Of a stretch of DNA of 41,709 bases, positions 10,045-17,975 are shown piece by piece. Positions within the stretch are counted from its first letter, which is position 1. Every line of letters starts with the position of its first letter. The DNA comes from Streptomyces sp. T39 (GTDB lineage: Bacteria; Actinomycetota; Actinomycetes; Streptomycetales; Streptomycetaceae): contig NZ_RDBP01000012.1 of assembly GCF_008042045.1 (NCBI RefSeq), positions 1,796,834-1,838,542 on the forward strand, read 5' to 3'. A model generated the notes under the pieces. That model had not been told where the DNA came from, ran no database searches, and worked only from the letters and a program-made list of their open reading frames with translations. The translations under genes and the position numbers were made by a program.

Positions 10045-10742
10045 GCCCGGAGTTTGTAGCCGAAGCCGCGGACGGTCTCGATCCGGTCCTGGCCGATCTT
10101 GGTGCGCAGCCGCTGCACATGGACGTCGACGACGCGGGTGTCACCGCCCCAGCCGTAGTCCCAGACGCGCTCCAGCAGCTTGTCGCGCGAGAGCACGGTG
10201 CCCGGTGCGCCCGAGAACTCCAGCAGCAGCCGCATCTCGGTCGGGGTCAGCGCCACCGGCGCGCCGCCCCGGCGGACCTCCATGCCCTCGGTGTCGATCT
10301 CCACGTCGCCGAAGACGAGCGCGCCGCCCTGCTCCCGCCCGCCGTCCGCCGGGCCGCCGGCCGCGCCGCCCGCGTGGCCGAACCGCCGCAGCACCGCACG
10401 GATCCGGGCCACCAGCACGGCACCGTCGAACGGCTTGGTCACGTAGTCGTCCGCACCGGCCTCCAGGCCGAGCACCACGTCGATGGAGTCGGCACGGGCC
10501 GACAGCATGATGACGGGAACGGTCGACTCGTCGCGGATCCTGCGGCACAGGCTCACACCGTCGAGGCCGGGCACCATCACGTCGAGCAGGGCGATGTCGG
10601 GCCGGTCCGCCCGGAACGCCTCCAGGCCCGCCAGCCCGTCGGGCACCGCGGTGACCTGGAAACCGACCCGCTCCAGGGCGAGCTGGGTGGCCTCGCGGAT
10701 CACGTCGTCGTCCTCGACGAACAGGACATGGGTCTCGGCCAT
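10041..10742 (-). CDS. cseB: OmpR-family response regulator CseB
   Basis: Response regulator that activates sigE transcription when phosphorylated by CseC. The receiver domain has the acidic pocket VEDDD (residues 9-13), phospho-acceptor Asp54 in ALLDVMVPG, Thr/Ser switch position in VIMLSAR and Lys in VTKPFDG. A ~20-residue Gly/Ala-rich linker leads to a winged-helix DNA-binding domain (LTPTEMRLLLEF ... VDVHVQRLRTKIG ... TVRGFGYKLR). The 233-aa length is typical. Start ATG 10742 is preceded by GGAAAG. It lies 94 bases downstream of cseA and overlaps cseC by four bases. Confidence 0.94.
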   Translation of the reverse strand: MAETHVLFVEDDDVIREATQLALERVGFQVTAVPDGLAGLEAFRADRPDIALLDVMVPGLDGVSLCRRIRDESTVPVIMLSARADSIDVVLGLEAGADDYVTKPFDGAVLVARIRAVLRRFGHAGGAAGGPADGGREQGGALVFGDVEIDTEGMEVRRGGAPVALTPTEMRLLLEFSGAPGTVLSRDKLLERVWDYGWGGDTRVVDVHVQRLRTKIGQDRIETVRGFGYKLRA

Positions 10743-10836
10743 CCGTCAGCTTTCCGTTCTCGGCCGGCACCGGGGCCGGCGGTCCATGGGGTCGTGCGGT
10801 CGTCGCCGGGCGCGCGGCCCGCCGGCGCCCGGTGCG

Positions 10837-11502
10837 TCAGCCGCCGTCCGGGGCGGGGGCCTCGGAGGCCACGACCTCGCCCTCCCCGACGGCCCGGCTG
10901 TACTCGTTGCGCACCCAGTACTGCCGGGCGAACTTCCCGGCCGACCAGCGGTAGGTGGTGATCTCCTCACCGGACGGGTCGTCCACCGGGTCGGCCTTGG
11001 CGTACACCTGCTTGGTCACCACCAGGTCGCCCCGGTCGATGGCCGCGTACACCGCGGGCTCCTCGACGGCGAAGACGTTCTCGTACGAGCCGCCCGTGCC
11101 CCGGTAGACGTAGGTGCCCATGCCGACGGCGTCGCCGCAGGTCATCACGTTCACCACCACGTCCGGGACCGACCCGCCCGTGAGGACGCCGTACGAGGTG
11201 TCCACGGGGTAGGAATCGGGGCCGCACGGCCGCAGATCCGCCTTGACCCGGGCGCTGACCTTCGGGTCCTTGCGGAGCAGGTCCACCGCGTCGACGCTCC
11301 CGGTGAAATGCCCCGCCGATCCCGACGGCGCCGGGGAAGGCGTCGCCTTCGCGGCCGCCTCGGAGGGAGCCGCCCCCTCGTCCTGGAGCCCCGAGCCGCC
11401 GGTCGAGCAGCCCGCGCCCAGCAGCGCGAGGGCGACCAGTCCGGCCGCCGCCGTACCGCCCGCCCTGCCCCTGCCGCCGTCCGTGCCTGTCAGGCCGCGC
11501 AC
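10837..11502 (-). CDS. cseA: Lipoprotein CseA, negative modulator of the SigE system
   Basis: Predicted extracytoplasmic lipoprotein of 221 residues. The start is taken as GTG 11502, which overlaps the end of sigE by 13 bases and gives a proper lipoprotein signal peptide: Arg-containing N-region, hydrophobic core GLVALALLG, and lipobox LGAGC with Cys as the mature N-terminus. A Ser/Ala/Pro linker follows, then a compact domain with two further Cys (PCGPDSYP, VMTCGDAV) that could form a disulphide. In S. coelicolor CseA is reported to dampen sigE expression, probably by acting on the CseC sensor; that role is inferred here from position and similarity. No enzymatic motif is visible. Confidence 0.88.
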   Translation of the reverse strand: MRGLTGTDGGRGRAGGTAAAGLVALALLGAGCSTGGSGLQDEGAAPSEAAAKATPSPAPSGSAGHFTGSVDAVDLLRKDPKVSARVKADLRPCGPDSYPVDTSYGVLTGGSVPDVVVNVMTCGDAVGMGTYVYRGTGGSYENVFAVEEPAVYAAIDRGDLVVTKQVYAKADPVDDPSGEEITTYRWSAGKFARQYWVRNEYSRAVGEGEVVASEAPAPDGG

Positions 11503-12059
11503 CGCTCCCGCTCCCGTTCGCCGTGGTGGGTACGCCGCGTCCCGGCGCGCTCCGCGGCGCGGCCGTCCAGGTCCCGTGAGCGGAGCTCCTGACGGAGCTT
11601 CGCGAGCGCCCGGTGCAGCGTGCTCTTCACCGTACCCGCCGACATCCCCAGCGCGGCAGCGGTCTCCTCGGTGCTCATCTGCTCCCAGTGACGCAGCACG
11701 ACGACACTGCGCTGCTTGGGGGCGAGCACCTTCAGCGCCTCGATCAGCAGCGCCCGGTCGGCGTGCTGCTCGGTGCCGTCCTCCACGGCGGCCTCCGGGA
11801 GCTGCTCGGTCGGCACCTCCTCCAGACGGCGGGCGCGCCACCACTCGGTCCGCGTATTGATCATCACGCGGCGCAGGTAGGCGTCCGCGAGCGACTTGTC
11901 CGCGATGCCGTCCCAGCGCCCGTAGGTGCGCACCAGCGCGGTCTGGAGGAGGTCCTGCGCCTCGACGGGGTCGGGCACCAGCCGGCGCGCACTGCGCAGC
12001 AGGGCCTCCTGCCGCGTCCGTACGTACTCCTCGAACTCGAGCACCTCGCCGTGCGCCAT
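11490..12059 (-). CDS. sigE: ECF RNA polymerase sigma factor SigE
   Basis: Extracytoplasmic-function sigma factor that directs RNA polymerase to envelope-maintenance genes. The 189 residues match S. coelicolor SigE closely as I remember it (EVLEFEEYVRTRQEALLRSA at the start, ERERERCAA at the end). Region 2 covers PVEAQDLLQTALVRTYGRW and DAYLRRVMINTRTEWWR; region 4 covers LAPKQRSVVVLRHWEQM and the helix-turn-helix TEETAAALGMSAGTVKSTLHRAL. Start ATG 12059 is preferred over GTG 12074 because GGAGG sits 8 bases upstream. There is no adjacent anti-sigma gene: SigE is controlled at transcription by CseB/CseC, and the operon order here agrees with that. Confidence 0.96.
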   Translation of the reverse strand: MAHGEVLEFEEYVRTRQEALLRSARRLVPDPVEAQDLLQTALVRTYGRWDGIADKSLADAYLRRVMINTRTEWWRARRLEEVPTEQLPEAAVEDGTEQHADRALLIEALKVLAPKQRSVVVLRHWEQMSTEETAAALGMSAGTVKSTLHRALAKLRQELRSRDLDGRAAERAGTRRTHHGERERERCAA

Positions 12060-12096
12060 GCCGACCGCCTCCACCCCGTGAATCCCCGTGTCCTTG

Positions 12097-12125
12097 CGGA
12101 TACGAAGCTACGAAGGGCGTGTCAC
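12097..12125 (-). promoter_or_regulatory. Candidate sigE promoter with direct repeats in the spacer
   Basis: On the minus strand GTGACA (12120-12125) and TATCCG (12097-12102) are separated by 17 bases, about 38 bases before the sigE ATG. Two direct copies of CTTCGTA (12109-12115 and 12101-12107) lie 8 bases apart, in and across the spacer. OmpR-type regulators bind direct repeats, so CseB is the obvious candidate. Inference only. Confidence 0.4.
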
Positions 12126-12243
12126 GGCACTGTGCGTGCCGGCCGTCGGAGGGCGCACGGCCGTCCATCGGTTGTGTAACAGCGGAGGTTTCACCGGGGG
12201 TGGAGGCGGGGTAGGCAGCTGTGTTCGGCTGCGGCGGGGCGTC

Positions 12244-13173
12244 CTACTCGCCGACCGGCCGGCCGGCCGGCAGCCGGTAGCGCCCGCCGTCCAGCGGCTC
12301 GACCAGCCCGTCCGACACCAGCCCGTCCAGCGCGCGCCCGCGCTGCACCGGGTCGGGCCAGACGGCGTCCAGCGCGGACTGCGGCACCGGGGTCGGCGCG
12401 TCGCGCAGGACGGCCAGCAGCCGCCCGCGCACCTGCCGGTCGGTGCCCGCGTAGGTCTGGCCGCGGCGGGCCGGACCGTCGTGCGCCGGCTTGCCCGCCA
12501 GCCGCCAGGCGCACTGCGTCGCGATCGGGCAGCGCCCGCACGACTCGTTGCGCGCCGTGCACACCAGCGCGCCCAGCTCCATTGACGCGGCCGCCCAGCG
12601 GGCCGCCGTCCCCTCCTCCTCGGGGAGCAGCGCCCGCGCGAGCCGGCGCTCCGCGGCGGTGGTCGCGTTCGGCGGGTACTGGACGCCGGTGGCCGCACGG
12701 GCGAACACCCGGCGCACGTTGGTGTCGAGCACCGCGTGCCGCTGCCCGTAGGCGAACGAGGCCACCGCGGCCGCGGTGTACTCGCCGATGCCCGGCAGGG
12801 CGAGCAGCTGGGCGTGGTCGCTCGGCACCTCGCCGCCGTGCCGTTCCGCTATCGCCTGCGCGGCGCCGTGCAGACGCAGCGCCCGGCGCGGGTAGCCGAG
12901 CCGGCCCCAGGCGCGGACGGCCTCGCCCGGCGCCTCTGCCGCCAGGTCGGCGGGCCGGGGCCAGCGGGCCAGCCACTGCTCGTACACGGGCAGCACCCGG
13001 TTGACCGGGGTCTGCTGGAGCATGAACTCGCTGACCATCACGCCCCAGGCACCGGCTTCGGGACGGCGCCAGGGCAGATCGCGGGCGTTCTGCTCGAACC
13101 AGGCGATCACCGGCAGATGGAGAGCGGCGGGGTCGGTGGAGGGGGACGTCTGGGATGCGTGAGTGGCAGTCAT
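12244..13173 (-). CDS. mutY: A/G-specific adenine DNA glycosylase MutY
   Basis: Base-excision enzyme that removes adenine mispaired with 8-oxoguanine. The 309 residues carry the helix-hairpin-helix LLALPGIGEYTAAAV (~123-137), catalytic Glu49 in SEFMLQQTPV, catalytic Asp150 in VLDTNVRR, and the iron-sulphur cluster ligands Cys205, Cys212, Cys215, Cys221 (C-x6-C-x2-C-x5-C). The C-terminal part (~230-309) is short and does not show a full NUDIX-like 8-oxoG-sensing domain as in E. coli MutY (350 aa); it resembles a small winged-helix segment, a shorter form seen in actinobacteria. ATG 13173 is followed by an ordinary N-terminus; a CAGGAT -10-like box lies 10 bases upstream. Confidence 0.95.
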   Translation of the reverse strand: MTATHASQTSPSTDPAALHLPVIAWFEQNARDLPWRRPEAGAWGVMVSEFMLQQTPVNRVLPVYEQWLARWPRPADLAAEAPGEAVRAWGRLGYPRRALRLHGAAQAIAERHGGEVPSDHAQLLALPGIGEYTAAAVASFAYGQRHAVLDTNVRRVFARAATGVQYPPNATTAAERRLARALLPEEEGTAARWAAASMELGALVCTARNESCGRCPIATQCAWRLAGKPAHDGPARRGQTYAGTDRQVRGRLLAVLRDAPTPVPQSALDAVWPDPVQRGRALDGLVSDGLVEPLDGGRYRLPAGRPVGE

Positions 13174-13248
13174 GGCACTGACGATCCTGGCACGACCCGG
13201 GTGGCGGACGCCGCATACCGGCCGCCCGGGCGGTGCCGGACCGGCCGA

Positions 13249-13860
13249 TCAGACGCGTCCGGGGCCCGCGAACCAGACGACGACGCCCGTGCGGCTGGTG
13301 CGCATCGTCCCCAGCACCGCTTCGGCGGGCCTGCGGAGCGCCAGGACGCAGCCGGCGGCGACGAGCGCGCCGAGGACCAGGCCGGCCATCACGTCATGGG
13401 GGTAGTGGACCCCGACGAAGACCCGGGAGAACGCCATCAGCACGGCCATCGGCAGCGTCAGCCACCCGATCCGCGGCCACGCCACGGCCAGGGCGACGGC
13501 CGCGGCCCCGGCGATGGCCGAGTGGTTGCTGGGGAAGGACCAGTCGCCGTGCGGCGGGCACGTCGCCAGCGAGGCGACCGCCTCGGTGACCGTGCGGCAG
13601 GGACGCTCCTCGTCCACGACCGACTTCAGCGACTCGCTGACCACGTACCCGGCCGCGGTGGCGAGGGGTGCGAGCACGGCGAGCGCTATGGAGCGGGTGG
13701 ATCCGGTCCGCGCGCGCCACCAGGCGACGACGTACAGGACGCCGAAGAGCAACAGCCCCGCCTCCGTCCAGAGTTCTGCGAGGTGCTGGAACCACGAGGG
13801 CGTGGTGTGGGCGAAGTCGGTGATGTCGCGGTAGAGATCGCGGGTCAGGCTGCTGTCCAT
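13249..13860 (-). CDS. PAP2-family membrane phosphatase
   Basis: Integral membrane phosphatase of the type-2 phosphatidic acid phosphatase superfamily; candidate substrates are undecaprenyl pyrophosphate or phospholipid phosphates at the outer membrane face. All three signature motifs are intact: KSVVDEERP (KxxxxxxRP), FPSNHS (PSxH-type) and SRVFVGVHYPHDV (SRxxxxxHxxxD). Hydrophobic segments suit six helices in 203 residues. Start ATG 13860 is used; GTG 13866 in the same frame is possible. The large soluble loop before PSNH contains two Cys (CRTV, TCPP) that may bond. Undecaprenyl pyrophosphate recycling would fit the envelope theme of the neighbouring sigE genes, but this cannot be decided from motifs. 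Confidence 0.9.
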   Translation of the reverse strand: MDSSLTRDLYRDITDFAHTTPSWFQHLAELWTEAGLLLFGVLYVVAWWRARTGSTRSIALAVLAPLATAAGYVVSESLKSVVDEERPCRTVTEAVASLATCPPHGDWSFPSNHSAIAGAAAVALAVAWPRIGWLTLPMAVLMAFSRVFVGVHYPHDVMAGLVLGALVAAGCVLALRRPAEAVLGTMRTSRTGVVVWFAGPGRV

Positions 13861-14082
13861 GGTCACGGACCGTACCTGCTCGGGGGATCCGGTCACCCTG
13901 GGCGATCGGCCACGGTGACCCCCGACGAAGGTGGGGGGTCGCGGGGAGCCGGGCCACGGACGGCGACCTGTGCCGGCACGGCGCGCCGCTCCGATCATCG
14001 ACGGTGCGATGATCGGCAGAACTTCTCGCTCCGGCGGCGGGTGGGGCGGGAGTTGGCCACGATCTCTCGTAGAGTTCGGTAC
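13861..14082. promoter_or_regulatory. Divergent promoter region with a 10+10 palindrome
   Basis: Between the PAP2 gene (minus) and the anchored protein gene (plus) lies ccgatcatcg (13991-14000) and its exact reverse complement cgatgatcgg (14007-14016), spaced by 6 bases: a candidate operator. A -10-like TAGAGT (14070-14075) sits 7 bases before GTG 14083. Confidence 0.45.
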
Positions 14083-14898
14083 GTGGGATCTCTGCGCAAT
14101 CCGATCGGGCCGCTTCCCTCCTCCATCTACTGGCGACGGAGGGCTGTAGCGGCGTCGTTCGTCGCGCTGCTCGCCGTGCTGATCGTCTGGGCCTTCACCT
14201 CCGGCGGCGACGGCGGCAACGAGGACCGGGCCGACGGCAAGGGCCCCACGCCCGCGCCCACGATCACGCCGGGTCCGGACCAGTCCGGCCCCGCGATCAG
14301 CCAACAGCCGGGCGGACGCGACGAGTCGGACGACACCGGCAGCACCGGCGGCGGGTCCGCGGGATCCGGCGAGAGCGGTGCGAGCCCCGGCGCGACGGAC
14401 GGGCCCGGCGGCGGCACCTCCGCCGGCGGTGACGGCGCGGGCACGGGCGGCGCGTCCGGCGGCAGCCCCGGCCGGCAGGTCCCGGCCGGCTCCCCGCTCC
14501 CCAACTGCACTCCCGGCGCTTTGACGTTGACCCTGCGCACCACCAAGGTCTCCTACGAGGCGGGGGAGAAGCCGTCGTTCCAGCTGGTGGTCTCCAACTC
14601 CTCGGCCGGCGACTGCAAGGCGGACTTCGGTCCGAAGGCGGCCGTGCTCACGGTGACCGACAGCGAGGACGAGGACGTCTGGTCCTCCCGCGACTGCCCG
14701 CGCACGGCGCCGCCGCTGCTGCTGCGCGTCCCGGCGAACGGCACGATCACCCACACCGTCGCATGGGACCGGGAGCGCAGCGTCGCGCAGTGCGCGACGC
14801 CCTCGCCGGGCCGTGCCGGGCCCGGCACGTACCTGGTGGAGGCCGCCTTCCCCGGCGTGAAGGTGCTGCCCGCGTCCTTCCGCCTGGAGCAGGACTGA
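14083..14898 (+). CDS. Membrane-anchored protein with a disordered linker and an extracytoplasmic beta domain
   Basis: Function not recognised. The 271-residue product has a short basic cytoplasmic N-terminus (residues 1-22), one hydrophobic anchor (AVAASFVALLAVLIVWAF), a ~115-residue Gly/Ser/Asp/Pro-rich linker, and a C-terminal domain of about 125 residues predicted to be beta-rich, with Cys in PNCTPG, GDCKADF, SRDCPR and AQCATPS that could give two disulphides. The domain looks like an immunoglobulin-like or secreted adhesin-type fold (TLTLRTTKVSYEAGEKPSF) but I claim no family. Start GTG 14083 is chosen because a TAGAGT box lies 7 bases upstream, indicating a leaderless mRNA. It converges on disA with a strong shared terminator. 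Confidence 0.8.
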   Translation: MGSLRNPIGPLPSSIYWRRRAVAASFVALLAVLIVWAFTSGGDGGNEDRADGKGPTPAPTITPGPDQSGPAISQQPGGRDESDDTGSTGGGSAGSGESGASPGATDGPGGGTSAGGDGAGTGGASGGSPGRQVPAGSPLPNCTPGALTLTLRTTKVSYEAGEKPSFQLVVSNSSAGDCKADFGPKAAVLTVTDSEDEDVWSSRDCPRTAPPLLLRVPANGTITHTVAWDRERSVAQCATPSPGRAGPGTYLVEAAFPGVKVLPASFRLEQD

Positions 14899-14936
14899 CC
14901 CTGCGCACGCCTGGAGCAGAACGGGCCGGTGCACGC

Positions 14937-14998
14937 GCGCCGCTCGTGCCGGAGGGGCACCCGGACGGTTCCGGGTGCCCCTCCGGCACGAGCGGCGC
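14937..14998. terminator. Perfect 29-bp hairpin between convergent genes
   Basis: Arms 14937-14965 and 14970-14998 are exact reverse complements around a 4-base loop. It lies between the anchored-protein gene and disA and should terminate both. Confidence 0.9.
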
Positions 14999-15020
14999 CG
15001 CCGGGCGCCGCGCGGGTGGA

Positions 15021-16145
15021 TCAGACGTACCGCTCCAGGATGGAGGACTCGGCGAGCCGGGACAGGCCCTCGCGCACGCTGCGTGCCCGGGCCTCGCCCA
15101 CTCCGTCCACGGCCTGGAGGTCGTCGACACTGGCGGCCAGCAGCTTCTGCAGTCCGCCGAAGTGCTCGACGAGGCGCTCGATGATCGCCCCCGGCAGCCG
15201 CGGCACCTTCGCCAGCAGGCGGTAGCCGCGCGGTGACACCGCGGAGTCCAGCGTCTCCGGGGAGCCGCTGTAGCCCAGGGCCCTCGCCACCACGGGCAGT
15301 TCGAGCAGCTCGGTGTGGCTCAGCGCGTCCAGCTCGGCCAGCGCCTCGTGCACGGTGCGCGACCGCTTCGCCGTCGGCTCGGGCACGTAGTCGCGGACCA
15401 CCAGCTCGCGTTCCGGCTCGACACCCGCGATCAACTCGTCGAGCTGGAGGGAGAGCAGCCGGCCGTCGGTGCCCAGCTCCACCACGTACTCGGCGATCTC
15501 CGTGGCGATCCGGCGCACCATCTCCAGCCGCTGCGCGACCGCGGTGACGTCGCGGACGGTGACCAGGTCCTCGATCTCCAGCGCCGAGAGCGTGCCGGCG
15601 ACCTCGTCGAGCCGGAGCTTGTAGCGCTCCAGGGTGGCCAGCGCCTGGTTGGCGCGGGACAGGATCGCGGCGGACTCCTCCAGGACCCGGCGCTCACCGT
15701 CCACGTACAGCGCGATCAGCCGCATCGACTGCGAGACCGACACGACGGGGAAACCGCACTGCCGGGAGACCCGGTCCGCTGTGCGGTGGCGGGTGCCGGT
15801 CTCCTCGGTCGGGATGGACGCGTCCGGGACCAGCTGCACGCCGGCCCGGTGGATCTTGGAGATGTCCTTGTCGAGGATGAGCGCGCCGTCCAGCTTGCAC
15901 AGCTCGCGCAGCCTGGTCGCGGTGAACTCCACGTCGAGCACGAAGCCGCCGGTGCACATGGAGTCGACGGTCTTGTCCAGGCCGAGGACGATCAGCCCTC
16001 CGGTGTTCCCCCTCAGGATGCGCTCCAGGCCGTCGCGCAGGGCGGTGCCCGGGGCGACCGCGCTCAGAGCGGCACGGATCTGCGCTTCGTTGCCCGTGCC
16101 TTGGCCGGACTTTCCGGGTGCTGCTGCCCCGTCCTTGGCTGCCAC
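15021..16145 (-). CDS. disA: DNA integrity scanning protein / diadenylate cyclase DisA
   Basis: Makes cyclic-di-AMP from two ATP while scanning DNA; activity drops at branched or damaged DNA. The 374 residues show the DAC domain with DGA (86-88 in [11 protein letters not shown]) and the RHR motif (119-121 in GTRHRTADR), a helical linker, and a C-terminal helix-hairpin-helix DNA-binding region ([27 protein letters not shown]). Length is normal. Start GTG 16145 has GGAGGAG a few bases upstream. It follows radA on the same strand with a 148-base gap, the conserved radA-disA arrangement. Cyclic-di-AMP governs potassium transport and wall hydrolases in actinobacteria, which links it to the candidate riboswitch before the M23 gene in this window. 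Confidence 0.97.
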   Translation of the reverse strand: MAAKDGAAAPGKSGQGTGNEAQIRAALSAVAPGTALRDGLERILRGNTGGLIVLGLDKTVDSMCTGGFVLDVEFTATRLRELCKLDGALILDKDISKIHRAGVQLVPDASIPTEETGTRHRTADRVSRQCGFPVVSVSQSMRLIALYVDGERRVLEESAAILSRANQALATLERYKLRLDEVAGTLSALEIEDLVTVRDVTAVAQRLEMVRRIATEIAEYVVELGTDGRLLSLQLDELIAGVEPERELVVRDYVPEPTAKRSRTVHEALAELDALSHTELLELPVVARALGYSGSPETLDSAVSPRGYRLLAKVPRLPGAIIERLVEHFGGLQKLLAASVDDLQAVDGVGEARARSVREGLSRLAESSILERYV

Positions 16146-16293
16146 TGCACTCCTCCGGCTCGTACGGGTGGGCGAGACCAGGGCAAAGTCTACCGGCGAG
16201 CCCCGGCGTCCCGTGGGGAGTACGTCCAGGGCCTTTCGTCCGGACCGGGGCGGGCGGACCCGCAGAGGGCCGGACGAGAGGCCCGCGGACCGG

Positions 16294-17688
16294 CTACGCC
16301 TCCTCGGGAGCCTTCCTCCGGCCGCGGGGCAGCACCCGCAGCGCGTCGCCCATGTCGGCCACCTCCGTCACCCGCATCCCCGCGGGGATCCTGCCCGGGT
16401 CGGAGGGGACCAGCGCATGGGTGAAGCCCAGCCGGTGCGCCTCCGACAGCCGCCGCTGGACCCCGGTGACCCGCCTGACCTCGCCCGCGAGGCCCACCTC
16501 GCCGATCGCCACCAGATTCTGCGGCAGGGGCGTGTCGCTGGCGGCGGAGGCGAGGGCGAGGGCGATCGCCAGGTCGGCGGCGGGCTCGGAGAGCTTCACG
16601 CCGCCCACCGTCGCGCTGTAGATGTCGCGCTTGCCGAGCGCCGAGATCCGCCCGCGCTGCTCCAGCACGGCGAGCATCATCGACACCCGCGAGGTCTCCA
16701 GCCCCGAGGTGGTCCGCCGGGGGGAGGGGATCTGGGAGTCGACGGTGAGGGCCTGCACCTCGGCGACGAGCGGCCGCCGGCCTTCGAGGGTGACGGTGAG
16801 GCAGGTGCCCGGGACCGGCGCGTCGCGCCGGGTGAGGAAGAGGCCGGAGGGGTCGGTGAGGCCGGTGATGCCCTCGTCGTGCAGTTCGAAGCAGCCGACC
16901 TCGTCGGTCGCGCCGTAGCGGTTCTTCACGCCGCGGACCAGACGCAGCCTGGCGTGCCGGTCGCCCTCGAAGTGGAGCACGACGTCGACGAGGTGCTCCA
17001 GCAGGCGGGGGCCGGCGATGGCGCCGTCCTTGGTCACATGGCCGACCAGCAGGGTCGACATGCCCCGCTCCTTGGAGGCGCGGATCAGCGCGCCGGCGAC
17101 CTCGCGGACCTGGGCCATGCCGCCGGGCGCGCCGTCGATCTCGGGGGACGCCACCGTCTGCACGGAGTCGAGGACGAGCAACGAGGGCTTGACCGCGTCG
17201 AGATGTCCGAGGACCGCGGAGAGATCCGTCTCGGCGGCGAGGTAGAGGTGGTCGTTCAGGGCGTTGATCCGGTCGGCGCGCAGCCGGACCTGGCTCGCCG
17301 ACTCCTCGCCCGTCACGTACAGGGTGCGGTGCTCCTCGCTCGCGGCCTTGGCCGCCACGTCCAGGAGCAGGGTCGACTTGCCGACACCGGGCTCCCCGGC
17401 GAGCAAAACCACGGCGCCCGGCACCAGGCCGCCGCCGAGGACGCGGTCGAGCTCGTCGACCCCGGTGGTGCGGGCGGCCGCCTGGCGGCCGTCGACCTGG
17501 CCGATGGGCAGGGCGGCGGTGGAGACCCGGCCGGCCGCCGTGGTGCGGACGGCGGGTGCGCCGTACTCCTCGACCGTGCCCCAGGCCTGGCACTCGGGGC
17601 AGCGGCCGAGCCACTTCGCGGTCGTCCAGCCGCATTCGGTGCAGCGGTAGGACGGCCGGTCCTTCGCGGTTTTCGTACGGGCAGCCAT
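16294..17688 (-). CDS. radA: DNA repair protein RadA (Sms)
   Basis: RecA-like ATPase that drives branch migration during recombinational repair. Order in 464 residues: N-terminal four-Cys zinc finger ([20 protein letters not shown], i.e. C-x2-C ... C-x2-C), RecA-type core with Walker [10 protein letters not shown] and Walker [10 protein letters not shown], the RadA-specific KNRYG motif ([12 protein letters not shown]), and a C-terminal Lon-protease-like domain (SLAIALAL-type region followed by [12 protein letters not shown]) that lacks protease function in this family. ATG 17688 is taken as start; TACGGT at 17695-17700 (minus strand) lies 6 bases upstream, so the mRNA may be leaderless. Followed by disA. 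Confidence 0.96.
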   Translation of the reverse strand: MAARTKTAKDRPSYRCTECGWTTAKWLGRCPECQAWGTVEEYGAPAVRTTAAGRVSTAALPIGQVDGRQAAARTTGVDELDRVLGGGLVPGAVVLLAGEPGVGKSTLLLDVAAKAASEEHRTLYVTGEESASQVRLRADRINALNDHLYLAAETDLSAVLGHLDAVKPSLLVLDSVQTVASPEIDGAPGGMAQVREVAGALIRASKERGMSTLLVGHVTKDGAIAGPRLLEHLVDVVLHFEGDRHARLRLVRGVKNRYGATDEVGCFELHDEGITGLTDPSGLFLTRRDAPVPGTCLTVTLEGRRPLVAEVQALTVDSQIPSPRRTTSGLETSRVSMMLAVLEQRGRISALGKRDIYSATVGGVKLSEPAADLAIALALASAASDTPLPQNLVAIGEVGLAGEVRRVTGVQRRLSEAHRLGFTHALVPSDPGRIPAGMRVTEVADMGDALRVLPRGRRKAPEEA

Positions 17689-17975
17689 GCGCAAACCGTA
17701 GCGGTGACCGCTGACAGTCCTGCCGGGCGCCCGCCCCCGCCCCCGGCCCGGCCGGCGGCGCGGCGGCGGGAGGCGGAAACGGGCGCGTGCGCGGGCGCGG
17801 GGAGCGCGGGCGAGCCGGGTGGCCGGCGTGGACGTCCGGCGATCGGACGGACCATGATCGGAAGCAGCGCCGAATCTGTCCTTCCTGTCCCCCTTCGGGG
17901 GAACTGTTCACCCGTAGGGGTTAAAAGCTTTCAAGCGGTGCGAACAGGGTGCGTCACTGCCCCTACGGTCGCGGA
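17689..17975. promoter_or_regulatory. Divergent promoter region of radA and the sigma-BACON gene
   Basis: Contains the short inverted repeat ccgtagggg (17912-17920) / cccctacgg (17960-17968) and the small hairpin cccccttcggggg near 17889-17901. The second arm overlaps TACGGT (17964-17969), the probable -10 box of the sigma-BACON gene; a repressor could occlude it. TACGGT on the minus strand (17695-17700) serves radA. Confidence 0.45.

Noticed and set aside
13991..14016. Shared regulatory motif between the 13991-14016 palindrome and the radA upstream region
   Set aside because: The second site (around 17838-17860) shares only atgatcgg and is not palindromic; coincidence in GC-rich DNA is likely.
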